NCBI GenBank assembly: GCA_025352085.1
Contig: JANXUA010000141.1
Location: 1-43,256, forward strand
From: Caulobacteraceae bacterium
GTDB taxonomy: Bacteria > Pseudomonadota > Alphaproteobacteria > Caulobacterales > Caulobacteraceae
DNA: 43,256 bases
Reading direction: 5' to 3'
The notes below the pieces were generated by a model that was not told the DNA's origin, made no database searches, and saw only the letters and a program-made list of their open reading frames with translations. The position numbers and the translations under genes are program-made. Shown here in pieces: positions 27,287-38,179 of the stretch (positions are counted from its first letter, which is position 1; the number at the start of each line of letters is the position of its first letter).

Positions 27287-27377
27287 CGGACATCAAGTCC
27301 ATGCGGGGCGCCCGACGAACGGACCTTGAGTAGTTTCCGAATCTTTCGCAATTTAGACTTCGCGCTAGTGTGGGTCA

Positions 27378-27509
27378 CCAACGCTTGAAACCAACCTGCG
27401 CTTCCCCCCCGGCGCGGCATTTGGGGCGCGGCGGATTAAGTTCCGCTTAGCGGCGTACAAGACGGCGTTGGTTATGGGCCGGCCGCCCCCCCCGGCGGCC
27501 GGCCCATTT
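27378..27509 (+). ncRNA. Candidate small RNA with C-rich hairpin loop
   Basis: The region between the phasin-like and PLD genes can fold: CCAACGC (from 27378) pairs with GCGTTGG (about 27465-27471). Inside this, CTGCGC (27396-27401) pairs with GCGCGG (27412-27417) and presents a loop with seven consecutive C. TTAAG-n5-CTTAG forms a further small stem. The strong terminator-like hairpin at 27474-27507 follows. C-rich exposed loops that can bind ribosome sites are a known feature of several alphaproteobacterial trans-acting small RNAs. No convincing promoter was found, so this is only a candidate. Confidence 0.25.
27474..27509 (+). terminator. Perfect 14-base-pair hairpin, likely terminator
   Basis: ATGGGCCGGCCGCC (27474-27487) and GGCGGCCGGCCCAT (27494-27507) are exact reverse complements around a loop of six C. 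Only TTT follows before C, so the U-run is short. The stem is very stable. It could end a small RNA or the phasin-like gene transcript, or shield the PLD gene 75 bases downstream. Confidence 0.6.
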
Positions 27510-27582
27510 CATCGGGCGATATGCCGGCTGCACTAAAGGCGTATCGGGCGGCTCTCGATGACCGCCCCGAAGGGATTTTCTG

Positions 27583-29085
27583 GTGTTGCTGACTCAAGAC
27601 GGCGTCTGCTGGAAAGTGACGACGGCCAGTCGCGCGGCGATCCTCGTTGACACGAAAGCCTATTTCGACGCCGCCAAGCAGGCGATGCTCAAGGCGCGGC
27701 GATCCATTCATTTCCTGAATTGGGCGTTTGAACCGGAGACACCGCTAAACCCTCTTCCCGGCGGCGGAAAAGACGATGAATGTATCGCCGATTTCCTCAA
27801 AAACCTGGCCGAAGAGCGGCGCGACCTGGATATCCGCATACTGTGCTGGAAATCCGCGATGCCCGTGGCCGCGACCCAGAATTTCTTTCCCTTGGCGGAT
27901 CGCAGCGCGTTCGCGGGCAGCCGGGTGAAATTCGTCCTCGACGGCAAATTGCCGGTTGGCGCGAGTCACCATCAAAAAATGATCATTGTTGATGACGCGG
28001 TCGCCCTTTGCGGCGGCGCCGACTTCGGACCGGATCGCTGGGATACGCCAAAGCATCTGGACGATGATCCGCGCCGGAAGAAAGCGAAGGGCGGCAAAAA
28101 AGGTTTCGACAGTCGCCATGAGGTCATGAGCATCGTCGACGGCCCCGCCGCCGCCGCGCTCGGCGACCTGTTCCGCCAGCGCTGGGAGCGATGCCGCGGC
28201 GAAACGCTGGAATTACCGACGGAGTCCGCTGCCGACGTCTGGCCAGACGGTGTTGAGCCCGCCTTCACCAATATCACCATCGGTCTTTCCCGGACGCAGG
28301 GCGCCTGGCGCAAGGATCCGGAAGTGCGCGAGTGCGAGGCCCTGCATCTGGCCAGCATCAACGCCGCCCGGCGCTGCATTTATATGGAAAATCAATATTT
28401 TACCTCCGAACTGATTGCCAAGGCCCTGGCGCGCCGTTTGGCGGAGCCGAATGGACCGGAAATCGTGCTGATCTCGACCGAACACTCGCCGAGCTATTTT
28501 GATCGGCTCACGATGGACCGCACCCGATGGCGCTTCATCGATACGCTGCAGGCCGCCGATCGGTATCAGCGGTTCAGAATATACAGCCCCGTGACGACGC
28601 TCGGGCGCAGGATCATCGTCCATGCCAAGATAGCCATCATCGATGACGGGCTGATCCGGATCGGGTCGGCCAATATCAACAATCGATCCATGGGCTTCGA
28701 CACCGAATGCGATCTGTCGTTGGAATGCGGGGAAGCGGCCATGGCCACCGTGGCCGCATTGCGCACCCGCTTGCTGGCTCATTGGCTGGGCTGCGCAGAC
28801 GACGTTGTGGACGCCGCGATCGCGCGCCAGGGCAGCATCACGGGGGGCCTCGAAGTCTTGCGAAATGCCGGCTACAGCCGACTTCGGCCCATCACGCCGC
28901 AAAAACTTGGGCCGGTAGCCGCCGTGATCGCCGGCCTGCACCTGGGCGACCCGGTGAGCTCGTGGGACGGCACGCGGCCTTGGCGGCGAAAACGCGCCCT
29001 TAAGCGGAGGCTGGACGCCGCGGGATTGGCTGCGCCCGCAGCCATTCCGCCGGGTCATGCCGCGCTTCAACCCGTCGCAAGGTGA
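27583..29085 (+). CDS. Phospholipase D-family protein (two HKD motifs)
   Basis: Two HKD half-sites are intact: SHHQKMIIVDDAVALCGGADF (residues about 128-147; H-x-K-x4-D) and VHAKIAIIDDGLIRIGSANINNRS (about 347-370). MENQYF before the second is also typical. Enzymes of this kind hydrolyse or transfer phosphodiester bonds of phospholipids. There is no signal peptide or membrane span, so it acts from the cytoplasm unless exported otherwise. The start is GTG at 27583 with AGGGA 7 bases before. Its last 19 bases overlap the end of the opposite endonuclease/phosphatase-family gene. Confidence 0.9.
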   Translation: MLLTQDGVCWKVTTASRAAILVDTKAYFDAAKQAMLKARRSIHFLNWAFEPETPLNPLPGGGKDDECIADFLKNLAEERRDLDIRILCWKSAMPVAATQNFFPLADRSAFAGSRVKFVLDGKLPVGASHHQKMIIVDDAVALCGGADFGPDRWDTPKHLDDDPRRKKAKGGKKGFDSRHEVMSIVDGPAAAALGDLFRQRWERCRGETLELPTESAADVWPDGVEPAFTNITIGLSRTQGAWRKDPEVRECEALHLASINAARRCIYMENQYFTSELIAKALARRLAEPNGPEIVLISTEHSPSYFDRLTMDRTRWRFIDTLQAADRYQRFRIYSPVTTLGRRIIVHAKIAIIDDGLIRIGSANINNRSMGFDTECDLSLECGEAAMATVAALRTRLLAHWLGCADDVVDAAIARQGSITGGLEVLRNAGYSRLRPITPQKLGPVAAVIAGLHLGDPVSSWDGTRPWRRKRALKRRLDAAGLAAPAAIPPGHAALQPVAR

Positions 29086-29804
29086 AAATCCACAATGAGG
29101 GGCAGGTGGTCCGAGGCCAGGCGTGAGATCGAATCCAGCGGTGTTCGCACCGCCTCGATGACAATGCCTGAGCCGACGAAAGCGTGGTCGATCGCCAGCA
29201 CCGGCATTGTGGATGGGAACGTCGGCGTGCGCGTCGGGCGTGGGGCCGCTCTGCGCGCTTCCTTGAGTTGGGCGGTGAGCGTCCGATAAGCACGTGTGCG
29301 TGGCGTGGCGTTGAAGTCGCCGATCAGGATCACCGCCTTGGCTCCGACCGCCGCCCCCAACCAGTCAGGACCGGCTAGGGCTTCGCTCTGGCGCCACTGC
29401 TCGCGCGGAACGAGGCCCAAATGCGTATTGATCACCTGGAGTTCCACGCCCGCTATCGTCACCGCGACCCACAAAGCCCCGCGCGGTTCAAGCCGCGAAA
29501 GGCGCGGATGGCCGGGCAGGGCGCCGGCCTTGATCAGGCGTTCGGGCAGGGCTGTGAGGATGGCGTCGCCATATTGCTCCTGCTCGATCCGCAGCGCGGC
29601 GTTGAAATGGAAGGCCATTCCCAGTCGCTGCGCCAACTGATGGGCCTGATCGATGCCGCCGGTTCGCGCCCGACCGACATCAATCTCCTGCAGGGCGACA
29701 ATATCGGGCGCCTGGGCGGCGATCACGTCGGCGATGCGGCCCACATCCAAAATGCGGTCGACGCCCACGCATCGGTGGACATTATAGCTCAAGATGCGGG
29801 GCAC
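29067..29804 (-). CDS. Endonuclease/exonuclease/phosphatase (EEP)-family protein
   Basis: EEP marks are in order: ILSYNVHRCVG, IVALQEIDVGRARTGG, VINTHLGLVPREQW, ILIGDFNATPRTRAY, and IDHAFVG then SDHLPLIVDF. The metal-binding Glu (LQE), the GDFN and the SDH catalytic residues are all present. Substrate could be a phospholipid, a nucleic acid or a phosphorylated small molecule. An ATG at 29843 is in frame, but the GTG at 29804 has AGGA about 9 bases upstream and gives the normal N-terminus MPRILSYNVH. The tail-to-tail overlap with the PLD gene suggests the two are kept together. Confidence 0.88.
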   Translation of the reverse strand: MPRILSYNVHRCVGVDRILDVGRIADVIAAQAPDIVALQEIDVGRARTGGIDQAHQLAQRLGMAFHFNAALRIEQEQYGDAILTALPERLIKAGALPGHPRLSRLEPRGALWVAVTIAGVELQVINTHLGLVPREQWRQSEALAGPDWLGAAVGAKAVILIGDFNATPRTRAYRTLTAQLKEARRAAPRPTRTPTFPSTMPVLAIDHAFVGSGIVIEAVRTPLDSISRLASDHLPLIVDFHLATG

Positions 29805-29871
29805 TTCGGAGCTTCCTTTGCGGCGGCTCGCACTGGACGCCATTTCCAACCGTTTGAAAACGTGGAAATTA

Positions 29872-29946
<75 letters not shown>

Positions 29947-30042
29947 CTCCCGCGAGGGAATGCGCGGCTTTAGCGAAAGCGCGGCGCGCTGGAAAGTAAA
30001 ATCGGCGCTTGACCGGTGGGCGCCGGCGTTTAGGGCAGGCGA

Positions 30043-30180
30043 ATGACCGAACCGGCCAAACCCGCGCCCGCGCCGAAACCCCAGGCGCTAAAGGAAAGCG
30101 TCGCGCGCGAGGCGCGCCTGGCGGCCGCCCTGAGGGCGAATCTCAAACGCCGCAAGCTTGTCCCGAAGACGGACGGTTAA
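30043..30180 (+). CDS. Small basic conserved protein upstream of murA, function unknown
   Basis: A 45-residue frame reads MTEPAKPAPAPKPQALKES and continues REARLAAALRANLKRRKLV to a TAA. The Pro-rich start and the basic helix LAAALRANLKRRK recur in small unannotated proteins near murA in other Alphaproteobacteria, as far as I recall. GGGCAGGCGA lies just before the ATG. Coding here is supported by strongly GC-biased third positions and by being in a different frame from the longer but unlikely frame at 30009-30245. Function unknown. Confidence 0.6.
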   Translation: MTEPAKPAPAPKPQALKESVAREARLAAALRANLKRRKLVPKTDG

Positions 30181-30270
30181 CCCCTCTGGCGCATGGTCCG
30201 GACGCCGGATATGAGCGGAGGATTCATCTATCTGAGCGCGCCTGATTTTTGGCGGCAACGAAGGGCCTCA

Positions 30271-31560
30271 ATGGACCAAATCGCCATCATCGGCGGCACG
30301 CCTTTGCAGGGAGAGATCCCCATCGGCGGCGCCAAGAATTCGGCCCTCAAATTGATGGCGGCCGGACTGCTCACCGACGAGCCGCTCATCCTCACCAACA
30401 TGCCCCGCCTGGCCGACACGCGCTTTTTGGGCGAACTGTTGCGCCGTCTGGGCGCCGAGGTCGTCGAATCGGCCGGTCCTGCCGGGGCGCAGACGCGGCT
30501 GCACACGCCGGAGATCACCAGCGCCTACGCCCCATATGACAAGGTTCGGCAGATGCGCGCGTCGTTCAATGTGTTGGGCCCGCTGATCGCGCGCACCGGG
30601 CACGCCAAGGTCAGCCTGCCGGGCGGCTGCGCCATCGGCGCGCGACCGGTGGACCTGCATTTATCGTCGCTGCAGGCGCTCGGCGCGCACATCGATCTGC
30701 ATGAGGGTTATGTCTACGCCCAGGCCCCGCGCGGCCTCAAAGGCGGGCGGATCGAATTTCCGTTCAGCTCCGTCGGGGCTACCGAGCACGCCATGCTGGC
30801 CGCCGTCCTGGCGCGCGGCGACACCGAGCTCATCGGCGCGGCTTGCGAGCCGGAAATGGTGGATCTGGCCGACTGTCTCAACGCCATGGGCGCCAAGGTG
30901 ACCGGCGCAGGGACACCGACCATTCAAATCAGCGGCGTGGCGCGCCTGACCGGCGCCACGCACGCGGTCATTCCCGACCGGATCGAAATGGGCACCTACG
31001 CCATGGCCGTCGCCATGGCCGGCGGTGCGGTGCGGCTGACCAACGCCCGCGCCGATCTGATCGGCGCCCTCCTGACCAAGCTTGAAGAGGCCGGCGTCGC
31101 GGTCGAACGCCATGGCGACGGCGCCACCATCAGGCGGGACGGCAGACGATTGACGGCCGTGGAGATCAGCACCGATCCCTATCCCGGCTTTCCGACCGAT
31201 TTGCAGGCTCAGTTCATGGCCTTGATGACCCTGGCCGATGGTGTCAGCGTGGTGCGCGAGACAATCTTTGAGAACCGCTTCATGCACGTGCCCGAACTGG
31301 CGCGCCTCGGCGCCGACATCACCGTTTCCGGCGGCGAGGCGCAGGTGCGCGGCGTCGATCAGCTCGAAGGGGCGCAGGTGATGGCCACCGATCTGCGCGC
31401 CTCGGTCAGCCTGGTGATCGCCGCCCTGGCCGCGCGCGGCGAGACGCTCGTCAACCGGGTCTATCATCTGGATCGCGGCTTCGAGCGGTTGGAGGAAAAA
31501 CTTTCGGCGTGCGGCGCGCAGGTGCGCCGGATCAAGGGCGGAGGGGAGGGCGAGGAATGA
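30271..31560 (+). CDS. murA: UDP-N-acetylglucosamine 1-carboxyvinyltransferase
   Basis: First committed step of peptidoglycan synthesis: transfer of enolpyruvate from PEP to UDP-GlcNAc. The N-terminus [24 protein letters not shown] holds the catalytic lysine (GAKN). The active-site cysteine is in [16 protein letters not shown], so fosfomycin sensitivity at this residue is expected. [11 protein letters not shown] and NRFMHVPEL follow. The length of 429 fits. The frame runs from 30193, but the ATG at 30271 with AAGGG before it starts the family N-terminus. Its stop overlaps the next start as ATGA. Confidence 0.96.
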   Translation: MDQIAIIGGTPLQGEIPIGGAKNSALKLMAAGLLTDEPLILTNMPRLADTRFLGELLRRLGAEVVESAGPAGAQTRLHTPEITSAYAPYDKVRQMRASFNVLGPLIARTGHAKVSLPGGCAIGARPVDLHLSSLQALGAHIDLHEGYVYAQAPRGLKGGRIEFPFSSVGATEHAMLAAVLARGDTELIGAACEPEMVDLADCLNAMGAKVTGAGTPTIQISGVARLTGATHAVIPDRIEMGTYAMAVAMAGGAVRLTNARADLIGALLTKLEEAGVAVERHGDGATIRRDGRRLTAVEISTDPYPGFPTDLQAQFMALMTLADGVSVVRETIFENRFMHVPELARLGADITVSGGEAQVRGVDQLEGAQVMATDLRASVSLVIAALAARGETLVNRVYHLDRGFERLEEKLSACGAQVRRIKGGGEGEE

Positions 31561-32009
31561 TCCGCGCCAATTCGCCCGGCGCCCTGCGACTGTTGGCCGA
31601 GGACGCCGACGATCTGGAGGTGATTTCGGCGGCCCTGCAGGACGCCGTCACCCGCATCGGCGACATCCAGTGGGAGCCGAAGGGCCGGCGCCTGACCATC
31701 GCCTTCAACCGCTATCGCTGGGAAGCCGACGACGGCGCCTGCATGCGCGTGCGCGCCGCGGTGCAATTGGGCGGCGTGATGGGGGTCAAGGCGCGCAATC
31801 TGCGTCCCGACGCCAAGGAGGCGGTGCTGGAGCTGCTCGCCCTGACCTTCGAAGCCGCCGAAGCGCCGGCCCAAGCGCCGGGGGGCGTCATCACCTTCGC
31901 CTTCGCCGACGGCGGCGATCTGGCGGCGACGGTGGAATGCATCGATGCGGCCCTGGCCGATCTATCGGCCCCCTGGCCGGCGCCGCACAAGCCGGGGCAC
32001 GAGGGCTAG
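31557..32009 (+). CDS. DUF2948-family protein
   Basis: The 150-residue protein matches the small DUF2948 family that lies directly after murA in many Alphaproteobacteria: [43 protein letters not shown], and a late [25 protein letters not shown]. It is predicted soluble, with no signal or membrane segment. The ATG at 31557 overlaps the murA stop by 4 bases, so translation is probably coupled. No function is known to me; it ends 3 bases from the opposite purM stop. Confidence 0.9.
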   Translation: MIRANSPGALRLLAEDADDLEVISAALQDAVTRIGDIQWEPKGRRLTIAFNRYRWEADDGACMRVRAAVQLGGVMGVKARNLRPDAKEAVLELLALTFEAAEAPAQAPGGVITFAFADGGDLAATVECIDAALADLSAPWPAPHKPGHEG

Positions 32010-32012
32010 GGA

Positions 32013-33053
<1,041 letters not shown>

Positions 33054-33135
33054 CTTGGGCGGGTCTCGTGCGTCGGCGGAGGTGAAAATGACCGTGTGCG
33101 GCGCCTTGCATCTTGCGCATCCGCCCAGTCACAGC

Positions 33136-33143
33136 GCTATAGC
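33136..33143 (+). promoter_or_regulatory. Probable -10 element of rnd
   Basis: GCTATAGC fits GCTANAWC except for G at the W position and ends 6 bases before the ATG at 33150. TTGCGC at 33113-33118 is a possible -35 but at a 17-base spacing, longer than the Caulobacter norm. No ribosome site separates it from the start, which suggests a leaderless mRNA. Confidence 0.4.
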
Positions 33144-33149
33144 TAGCCC

Positions 33150-34322
33150 ATGACGCCGATTACCACCACCGCCCAGCTCATCGAATTTTGCGACCGCGTG
33201 CGCGGTGCGCCGTTTTTGGCGGTCGATACCGAGTTCATGCGCGAAACCACTTATTGGCCCAGGCTGTGCCTGATCCAGGCCGCGACGCCGGATGCCGAGG
33301 CGGTGATCGACCCGCTGTCGCCGGATCTGGATCTGGAGCCGTTCCTCATCATCCTGCGCGATCCGACAATCGAGAAGGTGCTGCATGCGGCGCGCCAGGA
33401 CGTGGAGATCTTCTACAATCTCAAAGCCATCCCGGTTCCCTTGTTCGACACCCAGATCGCCGGCATGGCGGCGGGGTTCGGCGAGCAGATCGCCTATGAT
33501 GCATTGGTGCGGCAGATGCTGAAGATCGATCTGGACAAGTCCAGCCGATTCACCGACTGGGCGCGCCGGCCCTTAAGCGACGCCCAGCTCAGCTACGCCC
33601 TGGCCGACGTGACCCACTTGGCGACCCTCTATCCGATCCTGCGCGCGCGGCTCGAGGAGGCCGGTCGGATGGCCTGGGTGGCCGAGGAAATGCGGGCCAT
33701 GACCGACCCGGCCCTCTATGATGTCGAGCCGGAGAATGCCTGGAGACGCCTCAAGCCGCGCAAACACACGGCCAAATACCTGGCCGTATTCCGCGCCGTG
33801 GCCGCTTGGCGCGAACGCACCGCCCAGACCCGCGACCAGCCGCGCGGGCGCATTCTGAAAGATGATGCGATCGATGAACTGGCCAGCCAGGCGCCGATCG
33901 ACGCCGCCGGGCTTGAGCGTTTGCGCGGGGTGCAAAAGGGGTTTTCGGGATCGAAGTTCGGGCCGGAGCTGCTGGAAGCGATCCGCGAGGCGTTGAAGGA
34001 CCCCGAAGCTTATGCCCCGGTGGTCCAGCGCGATCGCCCGCCGCCGTCGCCCGCCGCCGGCGCGGTGGTGGAGTTGCTCAAGGTGTTGCTGAAGGCGCGC
34101 GCGGAGGACGCCAATGTCGCGTCCAAGCTGATCGCCACGGTATCGGACCTGGAAAAGATCGCCAACGACGACGATGCCGATGTTCAGGCTCTGCAGGGCT
34201 GGCGGCTGGATGCGTTCGGCGCCGACGCCCTGAAACTCAAGCGTGGCGAACTGGCCCTGGTGCTGGACGGAACGCGGGTTCGTGTGGTTGAGGTCCGGCG
34301 CGGACCCAAGCCGGCGGGCTGA
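33150..34322 (+). CDS. rnd: Ribonuclease D
   Basis: A 3'-to-5' exoribonuclease for tRNA 3'-end trimming. The DEDDy residues are visible: FLAVDTEFMRE (D and E), VLHAARQDVEIFYN (D), and LSYALADVTHLATLY (Y and D). HRDC-like helices follow (ARRPLSD earlier; RGRILKDDAIDELASQAPID). The length of 390 fits RNase D. It runs into the 3' end of ppx on the other strand, with 20 bases between the stops. Confidence 0.95.
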   Translation: MTPITTTAQLIEFCDRVRGAPFLAVDTEFMRETTYWPRLCLIQAATPDAEAVIDPLSPDLDLEPFLIILRDPTIEKVLHAARQDVEIFYNLKAIPVPLFDTQIAGMAAGFGEQIAYDALVRQMLKIDLDKSSRFTDWARRPLSDAQLSYALADVTHLATLYPILRARLEEAGRMAWVAEEMRAMTDPALYDVEPENAWRRLKPRKHTAKYLAVFRAVAAWRERTAQTRDQPRGRILKDDAIDELASQAPIDAAGLERLRGVQKGFSGSKFGPELLEAIREALKDPEAYAPVVQRDRPPPSPAAGAVVELLKVLLKARAEDANVASKLIATVSDLEKIANDDDADVQALQGWRLDAFGADALKLKRGELALVLDGTRVRVVEVRRGPKPAG

Positions 34323-34342
34323 CGATCAATCCGCCGGCGATG

Positions 34343-35893
34343 TCAAAAGGTCTCGGCGAATTCGGTCTCGTCTTCGGCTTGAGACGCACGACCGCGTCGG
34401 CCGCGCAATTTCGCGCTGCGTCCGAGCAGTCCGGCGAGGGTCGATGCGCGCTTGGCGGTCTGTTCGCCCAGCAGCGTCGCAGCCCAGCCCTCATCGGCCT
34501 TGAGAACCACGCTATTGGGTCGAAATTCCAGGGTGGTGTGAGCCAAAAGTTCGGGGCTGCGGCCCGAGAGGTCGCAGCCAAGCCGCAGCGCAGCGCCGAG
34601 CGCGCGCGCCCTTAACAGCCGCTCGGGGCTCAGCAGCCGGGCCAGAATGAACGGCTCGGGCAGGGCCGCGTTGGCCGTATGCCGCGCATAGGACGCGCAG
34701 GCGAGGAAGGCCCGTTCAGGGTGCGTCATGCCCGAGATGGGCGCGCGCAGCACTTGTTCGAAGATCAGCTCTGCGCGGTGATCGGGATGCAGCTGCGCGC
34801 CCAGTTCCGCCAGACGCGCCGCCGCCGCCAGCAGGGCGCCGTCGCGGTTACCGAACACCGGCTCCAGCGTAGCGAAGGCGCCGCCGAGCCAGGCCTCCAG
34901 GGCGCCGCCGAGAGCGTCGGCGACGCCATAGCGCGAGCCGAGAGCCGCGCAGCCTTCAATCAGCGGATCGCGCCGCCGATCCGCCGGCCGCATGGCCTCG
35001 AGCAACAGGCCTTCGCGCAGACCGTAGGCGGACATGACCACGCGCTGGACGCCGAGGTGTTCGATCAGGCCCTCGAGCACCACGGCGGCGTGGGGCAGGG
35101 CGTCGACCCGCCGCCGCGAAATCCCCTCGATCCGCTCCAGGGACGCGCGCGATTGCTGGCGCACAAATCTGAGGGCGTCCAGGGCGTCGCCGCGACCGAT
35201 TTCGTATTGATGAACAATCTCCAGTGGATAGTGAGATAGCTGCATGTGCAGGAACGCCAGATTGCGCCAGGCGCCGCCGACGGCGTTGAGGGTGTGGGTC
35301 TGAAAGCGTGCACCCAGGGGGCGCAGTTGCGTGGCCACGGCGGCTTCGATCCGCGCGCCGTCAAACCGTCCGTATTCGGCAAAACTGAACGGGCCGAGCG
35401 GCAGGGTGACGCCGTCGCCGACCTTGTCGGATTCGAGCGGTGTGAGCTCAAGGCTGGCGCCGCCGAGGTCGCCGACCAGGCCCGTGCTGGCGGGCGCGCC
35501 GGCCAGAACGCCCAGCGCGGCGTAACGCGCTTCTTCCGCGCCGCTCAGCACCCGCAAGGTCAGGCCGGTTTCGGCCTCGACCCGCTGTTTGAAAGCAGGG
35601 CCGTCTACGGCGTCGCGTACGGCGGCGGTGGCGACGGCGAACACCTGGCTGGGCCGGCTGGCGTCGATCAGGGCCTTGAACCGTCCCAGCGCGACCATGG
35701 CGGTTTCAACCCCGGCCGGGGCGAGACAGCCGGTTGCCGCAAGGTCACGACCCAGCCCCGCCAGCACCTTTTCGTTATAGACCGTCCACAGAGCCCGTCC
35801 GTCCAGCCGATACAGGACCAGGCGGACGGAATTGCTGCCGACGTCGATGACGGCGGCGTCGCTGTGGCTGGGTTTAGGGTCGGAGGCCGACAT
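34343..35893 (-). CDS. ppx: Exopolyphosphatase / Ppx-GppA family phosphatase
   Basis: ASKHA-fold phosphatase: [20 protein letters not shown] (phosphate-1 loop), [27 protein letters not shown] and [13 protein letters not shown] (phosphate-2 loop). A long C-terminal helical part follows, to 516 residues. It hydrolyses polyphosphate or possibly pppGpp. The ATG at 35893 lies 20 bases inside the end of ppk, and a TTG at 35899 is an alternative. The ppk-ppx overlap shows synthesis and breakdown of polyphosphate in one operon. Confidence 0.93.
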   Translation of the reverse strand: MSASDPKPSHSDAAVIDVGSNSVRLVLYRLDGRALWTVYNEKVLAGLGRDLAATGCLAPAGVETAMVALGRFKALIDASRPSQVFAVATAAVRDAVDGPAFKQRVEAETGLTLRVLSGAEEARYAALGVLAGAPASTGLVGDLGGASLELTPLESDKVGDGVTLPLGPFSFAEYGRFDGARIEAAVATQLRPLGARFQTHTLNAVGGAWRNLAFLHMQLSHYPLEIVHQYEIGRGDALDALRFVRQQSRASLERIEGISRRRVDALPHAAVVLEGLIEHLGVQRVVMSAYGLREGLLLEAMRPADRRRDPLIEGCAALGSRYGVADALGGALEAWLGGAFATLEPVFGNRDGALLAAAARLAELGAQLHPDHRAELIFEQVLRAPISGMTHPERAFLACASYARHTANAALPEPFILARLLSPERLLRARALGAALRLGCDLSGRSPELLAHTTLEFRPNSVVLKADEGWAATLLGEQTAKRASTLAGLLGRSAKLRGRRGRASQAEDETEFAETF

Positions 35894-38108
35894 GATCAAA
35901 CGCGCGCGGCAGGTCTTTGACCTTATGTCCCCGGCCCGACAAGGAGGGATTGGTCATGAAATATTCGTGGGCGGAAAAGGCGCCCTTGCGGTTCCAGCCC
36001 GGGCTGCGGCGATAGGTTCCGTCGCCGCTGAGCAGCCAACTCTGCGCCTCGTCATTGAGGTTGGCGACCATGATCTGCTGCAAAATTTGCTGGTGCACCG
36101 TGGGATTCTCGATCGGAACCATCGCTTCGACCCGGCGGTCCAGATTGCGCGGCATCCAGTCCGCCGAGGAGATGAATAGCCGCGCTTCGGTGGACGGCAT
36201 GGGCTTGCCGTTGGCGAAGGCCACGATCCGCGAATGTTCGAGAAAGCGGCCGATGATGCTCTTGACGCGAATGTTGTCCGACAGGCCCGGCAGCCCCGGA
36301 CGCAGGCAGCAGATGCCGCGCACGATCAGATCGATGCTCACGCCCGCCTGGCTGGCGCCGTAGAGCGCATCAATGATCTCCGGGTCGACCAGGGCGTTCA
36401 TCTTGGCCCAGATGGCGGCGGGCTTGCCGTCGCGGGCGTTGGTCGCCTCCGCCGCGATCAGGCGCAGCAGGTCGTTCTTCAGCGTGATCGGCGAATACGA
36501 CAGCTTGGCCAGGCGCTCAGGCTGAGCATATCCTGTTATATAATTGAAAAGTTTTCCAGAATCCTGACCCAGTATCGGGTCGGTGGTGAACAGGGAAAGG
36601 TCTGTATAGGTCTTGGCCGTGACCGGGTGATAATTTCCGGTGCCATAGTGGCAATAGGTGCGCAGGGAGTCGCCCTCGCGACGAACCACCAGCGATAGCT
36701 TGGCGTGAGTTTTGTACTCCACGAAGCCGTAAACGACATAGACGCCGGCGCGTTCCATATCGCGCGCCCACTTCAGATTAGCTTCCTCGTCAAAGCGGGC
36801 CTTGATTTCCACCAGGGCGGTGACGTTCTTGCCGTTCTCGGCCGCCTCGATCAGCGCCGCGACGATCGGGCTGTTTTTCGAGGTGCGATAGAGCGTCTGC
36901 TTGATCGCCAGCACGTTGGGATCGCGCGCGGCCTGCAGCAGAAACTGCACCACCACGTCGAAGCTCTCGAACGGGTGGTGGACCAGAATGTCTTTCTCGC
37001 GGATAGCCGCGAAACAGTCGCCGCCGTGGTCGCGGATGCGTTCGGGAAAGCGGGCGGTGAAGGACTTGAATTTCAGGTCGGCCGAATCGGCGGGAATCAA
37101 TTGCCCCATCTGGGCCAGGCCAAGTTTGCCGTCGACGCGCACGACATCCTGCGGTTCGGCGCCCATGCCGTCGAGGATGAACTCGCGCAGGTCCTCGGGC
37201 ATGGAGGCGTGGATCTTGACCCGCACCACCTCTCCGAGCCGCCGCCGCTTCAATCTGGCCTCGAACTCGCGCACGAGATCCTCGGCTTCCTCCTCGATCT
37301 CGACATCGGAGTCGCGGATCAGGCGGAACAGGCCGCTGGCGTGCACCTTGCAGCCGGGGAACAGTTTGTCGAGGAACAGCAGAAGGAAGCTCTCCAGGGC
37401 GATGAACCGCCGCTGGCTCTTGCGTCGTCCCGTCTTAAGCGCCGGCAGCTCCCAGAACCGGGCGACCTGATTGGGCACCGGAACGAGGGCGTAGAACACT
37501 TTGTTGTCGGTGCGCCGTTGCAGCTTCAGCGCCAGGGAAAATCCGAGATTGGGGATGAACGGAAACGGGTGGGCCGGATCGATGGCCAGGGGGGTGAGCA
37601 CCGGAAATATGTGGCTCTGAAAGATCACCTCGGCCGCCGCGCGGTCAACGGCGGTGACATCCTTGGCGTCCAGCAGGCGCAGGCCGACGTCGGCCATTTC
37701 CGCGCGCAATTCGGCCCAGATGCGTTGCTGGTCGGTCATCAGGCGATTGGTCTGGGCGTCGACCTTGCGCAATTGCTGGGTCGGCGAGAGACCGTCCTGG
37801 CTGGTGACCCGAACGCCCTCGCGCACCTGGCCTTTGAGGCCGGCGACGCGGACCATGTAGAATTCATCCAGATTGTTCGCGGAAATCGACAAGAACCGCA
37901 GGCGCTCAAGCAGGGGGTGGCGCGGGTTGTCGGCTTCCTCAAGCACCAGACGGTTGAAGGCCAGCCACGACAATTCCCGATTGATAAAGCGCTCCGGCGA
38001 CTGGGCAAGGCCGTTCGGCGCGGCAGCGATCACCGGTTGCGCCGGCACAGCCGGGGCGACGGCGACGGTTTTGATATCCAGAGCGATGGCGGCGGAATCT
38101 TGGGTCAT
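35874..38108 (-). CDS. ppk: Polyphosphate kinase 1
   Basis: Makes polyphosphate from ATP through a phosphohistidine. The N-domain starts [19 protein letters not shown]. The catalytic part has [17 protein letters not shown], the active-site histidine in [31 protein letters not shown], and the second conserved histidine in [31 protein letters not shown] follows. The length of 744 includes an Ala/Pro/Val-rich N-terminal addition of about 35 residues. It lies 71 bases after hdaA and overlaps ppx. Confidence 0.97.
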   Translation of the reverse strand: MTQDSAAIALDIKTVAVAPAVPAQPVIAAAPNGLAQSPERFINRELSWLAFNRLVLEEADNPRHPLLERLRFLSISANNLDEFYMVRVAGLKGQVREGVRVTSQDGLSPTQQLRKVDAQTNRLMTDQQRIWAELRAEMADVGLRLLDAKDVTAVDRAAAEVIFQSHIFPVLTPLAIDPAHPFPFIPNLGFSLALKLQRRTDNKVFYALVPVPNQVARFWELPALKTGRRKSQRRFIALESFLLLFLDKLFPGCKVHASGLFRLIRDSDVEIEEEAEDLVREFEARLKRRRLGEVVRVKIHASMPEDLREFILDGMGAEPQDVVRVDGKLGLAQMGQLIPADSADLKFKSFTARFPERIRDHGGDCFAAIREKDILVHHPFESFDVVVQFLLQAARDPNVLAIKQTLYRTSKNSPIVAALIEAAENGKNVTALVEIKARFDEEANLKWARDMERAGVYVVYGFVEYKTHAKLSLVVRREGDSLRTYCHYGTGNYHPVTAKTYTDLSLFTTDPILGQDSGKLFNYITGYAQPERLAKLSYSPITLKNDLLRLIAAEATNARDGKPAAIWAKMNALVDPEIIDALYGASQAGVSIDLIVRGICCLRPGLPGLSDNIRVKSIIGRFLEHSRIVAFANGKPMPSTEARLFISSADWMPRNLDRRVEAMVPIENPTVHQQILQQIMVANLNDEAQSWLLSGDGTYRRSPGWNRKGAFSAHEYFMTNPSLSGRGHKVKDLPRAFDHVGLRP

Positions 38109-38179
38109 GCGTCTAGGCAGGGTCGTCCGAACAAGGTCGCGGGTTGGTCTTGGCCCAGCAATCTATACCCCGCAAGGCC

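Noticed and set aside
30009-30245. A 78-codon plus-strand frame before murA
   Set aside because: It is out of frame with the more convincing 45-codon gene at 30043-30180, is Arg/Gly-rich without motif and has no ribosome site.
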